Below are positions 1-9,200 of a stretch of DNA of 64,000 nt, piece by piece. The stretch lies in the NCBI GenBank assembly GCA_021292165.1, contig CM037877.1, positions 306,222,063-306,286,062 of the forward strand. The letters are read 5' to 3'. Made by a program: the position numbers and the translations under genes. Below the pieces are notes generated by a model that searched no databases, had not been told where the DNA came from, and saw only the letters and a list, made by a program, of their open reading frames with translations. Each line of letters starts with the position of its first letter. Positions within the stretch are counted from its first letter, which is position 1. Source of the DNA: Shinisaurus crocodilurus. Its lineage: Eukaryota; Chordata; Lepidosauria; Squamata; Shinisauridae.

Positions 1-156
1 ATACAAGCTACGTCTTGCAATACAAGTACTGTAGTACGGCTTAAATGAAAAATCTCTGTACAAATTTTTTTGGGGGGGATTTTGTTTTGATATAAGAGTG
101 TTTTGGATTACAAGCACGTTTCCGGAACGAATTATGCTCTCAATCCAAGGCATGAC
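1..156 (+). mobile_element. Tigger/pogo-like MITE, left part cut by window edge
   Basis: This segment matches the right half of the complete element at 48817-49098: the CTTGCAATACAAGTACTGTA block, the GTACAAATTT block and the right end CAATCCAAGGCAT are shared. The terminal CTG-TA is lost where CR1 sequence begins. The open frame running from here into the CR1 is a chance fusion of two repeats. Confidence 0.7.
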
Positions 157-1805
157 ATAAACTCGGGGGTACCAATGGAAGAAGGCCTCTATGCCACAAT
201 GGAGAGAACAGCTCCAGCGGTGCCCATTGATAGTCTACCACAAAATGTAGGGGGAAAGTCGGACTATAAAGCACATAGTCTTCGATGTCTCTATACTAAT
301 GCCCAGAGTATGGGCAACAAACAAGACGAACTTGAATTTTTGATACATGAGGGCAAGTACGACTTGATAGGGATAACTGAAACCTGGTGGGATGACTCCC
401 ATGACTGGAATACAGCAATTGAAGGGTATAACTTGTTCAAAAGGAACAGAAGCAACAGAAAGGGAGGTGGAGTTGCACGTATGTTAAAAATACGTATCTC
501 TGCACAGAGATACAGGAAGAGGAGCTTGGCAGCCCCATTGAGAGCATCTGGGTTAAAATAAAGGGGGCAAAGAATAAAACAAACATGGTGGTTGGAGTCT
601 ACTACCGACCACCCAATCAAGGAGAAGACGAGGATGGAACTTTTGAAAAACAAATTGCCAGTGTTTCAAGGAGGCACGATGTGGTAGTAATGGGAGACTT
701 CAATTTCCCTGATATCTGTTGAGAGACTTATTCAGCCAAACATGGCCCCTCCAAGAAATTCCTGAGCTGTGCTGCTGATAACTTCCTCCTACAGAAAGTG
801 GAGGAAGGAACTAGAGGATCGGCTATCCTTGACCTGATTCTAACCAACAGAGACGAGTTAGTGGATAAAGTGGCAGTTTCGGGAACTCTGGGGGAAAGTG
901 ACCATGTTATACTTGAGTTCTTGATTCTAACAGAAGCAAAAGCTGAGTGTAGCCAAACACGTACCCTGGATTTGAGGAAAGCCAATTTTAACAAACTCAG
1001 AACAATGATTAGTAAGATCCCATGGCAAGTGACTCTCACGAGAAAGGGAGCCCAGGAGGGGTGGGAGTTTTTAAAAAAGGAAATTTTAAAGGCACAATTG
1101 CAAACAATTCCCACAAGGAAAAAAGGCAGAGGGCAACAGAAGAAGCCAATGTGGCTTCACAATAAACTCAAAGATGACCTGAAAACAAAAAAGGACACGT
1201 ATAGGAAGTGGAAGGAAGGACAGGCTACAGGGGAAGAGTACAGGCAGGTAGCACAGAACTGCAGGAATAGTGTCAGGAAGGCTAAAGCTGAGAATGAGCT
1301 AAGGTTAGCGAGGAATGCTAAAAGCAACAAAAAAGCTTTCTTCAGATACATGCACAGTAAAAGACAGAAGAAAGAACTGATGGTTCAACTACACAATGAG
1401 GATGGCAAATTGATAACAGAAGACAAAGAAAAGGCAGAAGTGTTCAATTCCTACTTTGGCTCGGTCTTCTCCCAAAAGAGGGTCTATGACCCCCCTGGCA
1501 AACCTGAAGTGCAGACTGAAGGGGCAGGATTGCAGCTTGAGATTGATAGGCAAATGGTCAAGGAGCACCTGATTACTCTGAACGAGTTTAAATCTCCAGG
1601 GCCTGATGAGCTGCATCCTAGAGTAATAAAGGAACTGGCAGAAGAACTCTCAGAACCACTGTCTATTATCTTTGAGAAATCATGGAGGACAGGTGAAGTG
1701 CCAGACGACTGGAGGAGGGCAAATGTTGTTCCCATCTTCAAAAAGGGCAAGAAGGAGGAACCTGGGAACTATAGGCCAGTCAGTCTGACATCAATCCCCG
1801 GGAAG
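157..1805 (+). mobile_element. CR1 LINE fragment (endonuclease and start of RT)
   Basis: The translation carries the CR1 apurinic endonuclease series: LYTNAQSMGNK, GITETWWDD, GDFNFPDI, LDLILTN and SDHVI. It then enters the reverse transcriptase with SPGPDELHPRVIKEL and NYRPVSLTS. The reading is broken by frameshifts and stops (for example near 560-800) and stops in the RT domain at about 1800, so it is dead. It probably lies in a CA9 intron, because CA9 exon 4 lies to its right and the later CA9 exons must be to the left of the window. Confidence 0.85.
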
Positions 1806-1833
1806 CCAGAAGACTCGTCAACAGCCCAGGGAT

Positions 1834-1945
1834 GTTGTCGAGTCCTTGGTCTCGAGTCCCATTAAAAATATTGGGACTCAAGTCAGAGGGGGGACTCAGT
1901 CCTCGAGTCCTCGAATCGAGTCCTCGAGTCCGAGTCCCCATCCCT
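1834..1945. repeat. Degenerate CGAGTCC minisatellite
   Basis: Imperfect head-to-tail repeats of a 7-9 bp unit (CTCGAGTCC, with TCGAATC and ACTCAAGTC variants) fill about 110 bp between two LINE fragments. The CTCGAG core is self-complementary, so both strands look alike. No coding or known-element assignment. Confidence 0.6.
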
Positions 1946-1974
1946 GCAAGGCAGCCAGGGCTGTCCTTGTAGAT

Positions 1975-2800
1975 CATAAGAACATAAGATACAGATCCCT
2001 GTGGGACCCCACTGTTTATATCCTTCCGTAGTGAGAATTTACCAGTTATTCCTACTCTCTGCTTTCTGTTCTTTAACCAGTTACTGATTCATAAGAGGAC
2101 CTCCCCTCTTATTCCATGACTGCTAAGCTTGCTCAGGAGTCTTTGGTGAGGGACTTTGTCAAAAGCCTTTTGGAAGTCCAAGTAAACAATCTCTACTGGA
2201 TCACCCCTGTCCACATGTTTATTGACACATTCTTAAAGAACTCTAACAGGTTAGTGAGACAGCACTTACCTTTGTGGAAGCCATGTTAATTCTTTCTTAG
2301 CAGGGCTGGTCCTTCTATATGCTTACTAATTTTATCTTTAATAATGCTTTTCAACTAATTTACCTGGAACCGCCATTAAGCTACGGTAACTGGCCTGTAA
2401 TTTCCCAGTCCGTCCGTCCCCGATCCCCTTTTAAGAATTGCTATTACATCGGCCATTCTCCAGCCCTCTGGTACACAGGCTGATCTTAGGGAAAGGTTAC
2501 ATAATTTTGTTAGAAGATCAGCATTTTCATATTTGAGTTCTTTAAGAACTTTAGTGTGGACACCATCTGGGCCTGGTGATTTATTAAATTTCAATTTGTC
2601 AGTAAGGCTGAGAGCTTCATCTTTTGTCACCACTGTTTGCCTCAGTTCCTCAAATTCCCTTCAGTTCCTCGAATTCCCTTCCTGAAAACATCAGGCACAG
2701 GTGTCCTATATCTTCTGCAGTGAAGAGAGATTAAAAGAATTCATTCAGCTTCTCCGCAATCTCCTTACTGTTCTTTAGAACTCCTTTAACTCCATTATCA
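1975..2800 (-). mobile_element. CR1-group LINE fragment (RT region)
   Basis: On the minus strand 2376-2633 encodes an RT segment with SPGPDGVHTKVLKEL and LGNYRPVT. The flanking part contains the complement of a CR1 stretch encoding the lesson-typical 'FPKAFDKVPHQRLL' region. It is opposite in orientation to the CR1 at 157-1805, so these are two insertions. It ends about 100 bp beyond CA9 exon 4. Confidence 0.75.
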
Positions 2801-2900
2801 TCCAATGGTGATCAAGCCTGGCCAAGCAGACAAAAAGGACACAGTTCATCCCAGGCATGAGAGCAGAGGCAGGAGCCGCACAAAAGGTGGTGGGACTTAC

Positions 2901-3049
2901 CTCACCAGCATAGCGGTGACTGTCCACGGTGTGCTCAGAGCCAGCCATGGAGTGCTCAGATCCCCAGTGCAGGTGTAGCTGGGCAGCCTGGTACGCTTGT
3001 GGGAAGCCCCCACCGGTTACTGTCATGTTTTTGGGCAGGTCCAGAACAA
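2901..3049 (-). CDS. CA9: CA9 coding exon 4 (first two zinc ligands)
   Basis: 149 nt from a CTCCCCTGCAG acceptor to a GAG|GTAAGT donor, the stronger of two nearby GT choices. It encodes residues 104-153 with the LHLHW zinc-binding pair, GSEHTVDSHRY and an NMT glycosylation sequon at residue 111. The phase-0 exit after YAGE matches the conserved alpha-CA intron. Confidence 0.88.
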
Positions 3050-6000
3050 CTGCAGGGGAGCAGAGAGGCGGAGGGATAAGCAGTTTGTTTGTTTGTTTGT
3101 TTGTTGTATTTATGAATCACCCATCTGGCCGGCAAACCAGCCACTCTGGGCGATATACAACATGATAAAATATAAAATACATTTAAAACAGTATAAAATT
3201 TTAAAATCTTAACCCACCCCACATTCCCACCTGAATAGCCATGTTTTTAGTGAGCGGTGGAAGCTCAGCAGAGAGGGGGCATGGCGGAGGTCACTCGGGA
3301 GAGAGTTCCACAGTATGGGGGCCACCACAGAAAAGGCCCTCTTCCTCGTCCCCACCAGTCTAGCTGCTCTGGCTGAAGGGACAAGGAGAAGGCCGTCTGT
3401 GGCAGATCTTGCTGAGCAGCCTACTTGGTGTTGCTGGAGACGCTCCTTGAGATAAACTGGACCGGAGCCGTATAGGGTTTTAAAGGTCAAAACCAACACC
3501 TTGAATTCGGCTCGGCAAGCAACTGGTAGCCAGTGCAGCTCCTTCAGCACTGGAGTGATGTGATCCCACCGGCGGCTGCCTTTAACCAGGCGAGCTGCCG
3601 CATTCTGTACCAGCTGTAGCTTCCGAACCGTCTTCCAGGGTAACCCCACGTAGAGCGCATTACAGTAGTCTAGGCAAGAGGAGACCAAGGCATGAACCAC
3701 TGATGGGAGCAGATGATTAGGAAGGTAGGGGCGCAGCTGCCATATCAGACGGAGTTGATACAGCACCGCCCGGCTCACAGCTGACACCTGAGCCTCCATG
3801 GACAGCTGGGAGTCTAGAATGACCCCCAAGTTGCAGACCTGGTCCTTCAGGGGAAGATGTACCCCATTCAGCACCAGGTCAACATCCCCTAACCTCCCCT
3901 TGTCTCCCACCAGAAGTACCTCGGTCTTGTCGGGGTTCAGTTTCAACATGTTCCTTCCCATCCAGCCACCCACTGCCTCCAGGCACTTGGACAGGGTCTC
4001 AACGGCCAACCTCGGTGAGGACTTGAAAGAGAGGTAAAGCTGCGTGTCATCCACATATTAATGACACCGCACCCCAAACCTCCTGATGATAGCCCCCAGC
4101 GGCTTTAGGTAGATGTTGAATAGCATCGGGGAGAGGATGAAACCCTGTGACACCCCACAAGTGAGCAGCTGAGGGTCCAAAACCTCCTCCCCAAGAACTA
4201 CCCTCTGGTACCTTCCAGAGAGGAAGAACCGGAACCACCACAATACAGTGCCTCCAATACCCAACCCTTCCAGGTGGTCCAGGAGGATACCGTGGTCCAC
4301 AGTATCAAAAGCCGCTGAGAGATCGAGGAGGACTAGGAAGGTGCATTCGCCCCTATCCAAGGCCCTCCTCATATCATCCACCAAGGCGACCAAGGCCGTT
4401 TCCGTCCCATGTCCAGGCCTGAAGCCTGACTGGCATGGATCTAAATAATCAGCTTCATCCAAGTGTGCCTTCAACTGAGCCCCCACCACTCGCTCAATCA
4501 CCTTGCCCAGAAATGGCAAATTGGAGACTGGGCAAAAGTTGTTCAGATCTTGGGGATCCAAGGAGGGCTTCTTTAAAAGTGGTCTTACTGCAGCCTCCTT
4601 AAGGGCTGATGGCATCGCTCCCTCCTTGAGGGAGGTATTCACAACCGCCTTGATCGCCTCACCCAGTCTCTCACCAAAAACTCATGATGAGCCAGGATGG
4701 GCAAGGATCAAGCAAGCAGGTGGTCGGCTTCACAGATGAAAGCACCTTGTCCACTTCATCAGAAGGAAGAGGCTGGAACCGATCCCACAAGACCGGTCTG
4801 CCATTGGCCTCCTCCCGCTCACTTCCTGTATCCACGACGCGTGAAATCCCACTCCTAATCCAATCAATTTTATCTGCAAAGTGCTTTGCTAAAGCCTCAC
4901 AGGAGGCTTTGGATTGTTCCATCGGATCCGGAGCAACTGGACCGACCAGGCTCCGAACCACTTGGAACAGCCTCCTGGGGCAGCACTCTGCAGACACGAT
5001 GGAGGCAACATAGAAATTCTTTTTTGGACTTTCCTGGTTTGGTAGAATTGCTTTGATTAAAATGAAGATTTTGCCAAAGATAAATTTTTTATTTCGGATG
5101 ATACCAAGTGCGATATCAGATAAGGAACTTAAAGATTGGCAATCAATTATTAATACATATTGTAATGGAGGGAAGAAATCTAGGATTACTAAAACAAGAT
5201 GGTATAAAGCACAAAAAGTAGGGGGTTTGGGTTTGCCGAATTTAAAATGGTATAATATAGCGAATCAATTAAGACATATAGTGGATATTATAGCACGCCC
5301 TAAAGAAATAATGTGGTTGGAGTTAGAAACATGTGAAATACGTAGTACTTTGGAGAATTTCCCCCCCCCCCAAAAATAATAATAAATGGATAAAAAAATA
5401 TAGACAACCCTTTTCTAAGAAAGTTGTTAATGATTTGGGGTACTATGAAGAGCATATTTATACCAGGGATATCTCCATTAACTCCGGTGGTAGCTCTTAA
5501 GGATTTTCCTGAAAACTTAAGATCAGAGCTGGAGAGGGTTCAGAGGAGGGCAACAAGGATGATAAAGGGACTGGAAATGGAATAATGGGCTCAAGTTACA
5601 GGAACCCAGATTCCACCTAAACATCAGGAAAATTGCGGATCCGTGAACACCCATCAGCATGGAGCAGATAAAGCAGAGGCCAGCAAGGGGGCGTCCGTCG
5701 CTCATGCCCTCCTATGTGCCGTAGACCAGGGGTGAGCAAAACGTGGCCTGCAACTCCCATCAGCCATAGCCAGCATAGCCAATGGTGGGGAATGATGGGG
5801 GTTGTAGGCCAAAGCATCTGGAGAGCCTCAAGTTGCCCACCCCTGCTGCAGAAGGCAAAGGTGCCTCCTGGCCTCATCATCGAACCTCCTCCCCAACTGT
5901 GCCCCAGAGGGTGGGTGAACAAACTGAGGCAGGAACTCACTGGACCCGCCTGGCCTCCTTTGTCCCCACCCCCACCCCATCCTATTTGTTTCAATTGTGC

Positions 6001-6189
6001 TCACCTTCTCCTCAAAATGGACTTGGGTGGGGGGCTGTTTTCATAGATTAATAGATCATAGGGGAGGCTCTGAGCAATGTATATTTATTTCAGGATTCCT
6101 GAAGGCAAGTCCCAAATAATCCCCTGAAAAGAGACACCAACTTGCAAGGACTCTTTCCCCCTCACCATTGCCAGAGGCAGCTGTCCCCC

Positions 6190-6231
<42 letters not shown>

Positions 6232-9200
6232 GCTGTGTGTTTGTGTTTTGTCCCCACCGACTTGAGCACGTTCTCACGTTTTCTCCCAGTGATGTCCTTT
6301 TGGTAGCCAAAAGGCTGCTTTGTCTCCCCTAACGATTTTGTCTCTCTTTCTTTTCCCTGATGTTGGTGGGTGTGGAAGAGAAGCTCGCTTACTGGTTTTA
6401 CACACCTGCTGCTGCCTATTCACTTCTGTGTTTCCTTTTGCCTTTGTATGAAAAGAAAAGAGAAATGATTTGTGACCCACCTCATTTCCTGGAGCACTCA
6501 TTTTTTCCCACGTTTCTCCTGAAATGGCCACTCTTCCAGGCCTACAGATCATTGTACAGCTGATAAGCGCATTGTACAAAGTGCTTTACCATTCTTACCT
6601 TCTTTATCCTCACAGCAACCCTGTGAGGCAGGCTAGTATTTATTTATTTTTATTTATTTATATTTTTTCCTGCAAGGAACCCAAGGCGGCTTACATGATT
6701 ACAGGACAGGTTTGGGCGCATGCCCAAGGCCACCCGAGGGCTTCAGGACCTGGCGCACATCCAAACCTGCCTCAGGCTGGCCCTTGCGTGCGTGCGTGCG
6801 TGCCCTTCCATTGATCGACTTCGTGCCGCCGCAGGGGGCGAGGCGGGCAGTCCCAGCACGAGAGAGGCAGGCGCGCGCGCCACCGGCAGGCGCTGTCCTT
6901 CAGCCAGGAGCCTCGTGGCGCCTATAGACGAACACTGATGACAGCAGAAGGAGCTTCCGAGGACTGGAGCCCGCCCGCCAGCTCCGGCCATAACACAGGA
7001 GTTGGGCGTCAAGGTGCTGCCTGCAAGACTCCTTGCTGCTTTTGCTACAAAAGAGGCCAATGCAGCGCCCCGGCCGGCTGCCGCTCTGGAAATGATCATC
7101 TGGAGCAGGTGGAGACCCTGGCATGAGAGCCTGAGACTCAAATCTAGGTTCATCTCCCGCACCTCACTCATCCTGACTTATCTGCCCGCTGTGGTAAAGA
7201 TAAAAACGAGCTGGAAATGATACTGGGTCTTGGCTAGGGGAGCCATGATAAGGCGGGACAGCAAGCTCGGTGAAGGAACGGCTTGCTTGGGCGGAGCCTG
7301 CCTTGAGCTCGCCTCGTCCAGCTCAGAGGCGGCACCCGGGCAAGCCCCCCCCCCCCGTTCCCCGTCGGTGCTGGCTTCTGGGCGCCAGGTCAGCCCTCCT
7401 GCGCGGCAACCACACGAGCGGCACTCACTGGTGTGTCCGTTGTTCCGAAGGCGGAGCGGCTCTCCCGGGGGCAGGCTGTGGCCAGACAGCAGGAGGGGCG
7501 CCAGCTGAGGGCTGAAGAGGGTGGCCGCCGTGTCGATGTTGATGGGGGACTGCATGAGGCCCCCGCAGCTGGGGAACGTGGAGGCCCACTCCGCCTTGCC
7601 TGGAAGAGGGGAGCAGGTGTGAGGGAGGCCCCGGGACAACGTGCCAGCCCTGGGCGACTGACTGCGAGAATGACGGACGGGGGGCTCCCCCGGCGTAGGG
7701 GTGGGTGCACGAGGTGGCCGCGAGCGAGCCGCGCACTCGCAGCCGGGCCTTGCCGGCCGCTGCAGCGCATGGAAAACGAGAGGCTGCTAACGCGGGGAGA
7801 GAAGGGCTCGCAGGCAGCCGCCCCGGCCGGCCTCTCTTGGTTGCACGCGCGGGGGCTCCCTAAGCCGCGCTCTCCGTCCCCGCGTCCTTCTCGGCCAGCT
7901 CGTGCCCGCTCTGCGTGGTGCGGTTCGGGTTCTCACGGGAGGCACACGCCCGGGGCTGTTTTCTCCAACCCTGGGCTAAACCGGCTGGATCTCGGAAGCA
8001 GTCGGTTCCCACGGGCAAAATGCCAGCAAAGCAGCCTGAGCCGGCTGCTGGAGCGGGACGCGGGCCAGAGAGCAGCAGGGCTTGCGGAAGGCCAGGCAAG
8101 TGCCGCAGGCGGGCGGCGGAGCGCAAGGGCGCAGGAGGACGCCGCAGAGGGGGCGGCCGCCCAGCAGCCGGCAGCCCCTCGCCGGGGGGGGGGGCGCCGC
8201 TGCTGCTTGCGCAAGCGCCTCTGGCGCGGGGAGGACCCCTCGCCCCGCCAGGGCCGGTGCCTCCCGCTGCCCGGGGGCAAAGGGGGCATGCAGACAGCCA
8301 CGGGGCGCGCGGTGGAGGGGAGGCACGTAGCACGGGCGGCCCATGTCGTGGAGGAAACGGGGGCAGAGGCCGCGGGGAACGGGGGGCCAGGCCGCACGAC
8401 CGTTTCCGACTGAGCTGGAGGGCAGGAAGGCGCCGCCGCTCCGGCAGGCAGAGCCAGATGGGCCCACGCAGGCCTGGCCGGCGGCCGTGCCCTGCCGAGC
8501 AGCCCAGAGAAAGCCGGGCAGGTGAGAGCGCGCGCTGGCTAATCATTAGCACACCACGCTGCCTGGCTGGGGGCCCAGAGGAGAGAGGCGAGGACTGTTT
8601 GCATCGCGGGGCCTTTACCTGCATAGCTCCAGTGACTGGCTCCGTGACCGGGATGACCTTGAAGAGGAAAGACAAGCCAATGAGCACGATTCGGAGCGGG
8701 GCCCCCCCACACACAATTAACCAGGCTGTTGCCCGCCCGCCTCACCACCATCGCTGGGGGGGCTTTTCTTTCATTTTTAATTCCGGGGTCCCATTCGCAA
8801 GGAAGCTTCCCCAGTGCTCCTTTAAGCCTATGACTTCACCCAGTTTGTGCGTTTGGGGAAAGGACATATTCAGACTTGCGCTGCGCTTTCTCTTATTCAC
8901 ATGTAGCAGCACTTACTTAACCAAGCACCATCGGCTGCCAGTAGTTCCACTTGCTAGACAAAAAATGCCTTTGTGGTTTTGTCCTGAAATGCAGCAATAT
9001 AAAGCTTGTCTTGGATATATACGGGAAGAAAAAGCCAGCTGTAAGCTTTTCCTTTCATCAGAGATGACTGACTCACTGTAAGGCAGTGTTCCCTCCAATT
9101 AGTTGGGGTGGGGAGAACGTCTTACTCTGCAATTAAACCTTTAGTTGATTAACCGACTTAATAAATTGACTAAAACTCGATACTCTCCTTTATTTTATAT

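Noticed and set aside
103..561. 152-codon frame near the window start as a host gene
   Set aside because: It fuses the end of a Tigger-like MITE with CR1 endonuclease sequence.
7915..9081. Plus-strand 388-codon frame opposite CA9 exon 2
   Set aside because: Antisense to the CA9 microexon and composed of CpG-rich low-complexity codons, then A+T-rich unrelated sequence. No homology pattern.
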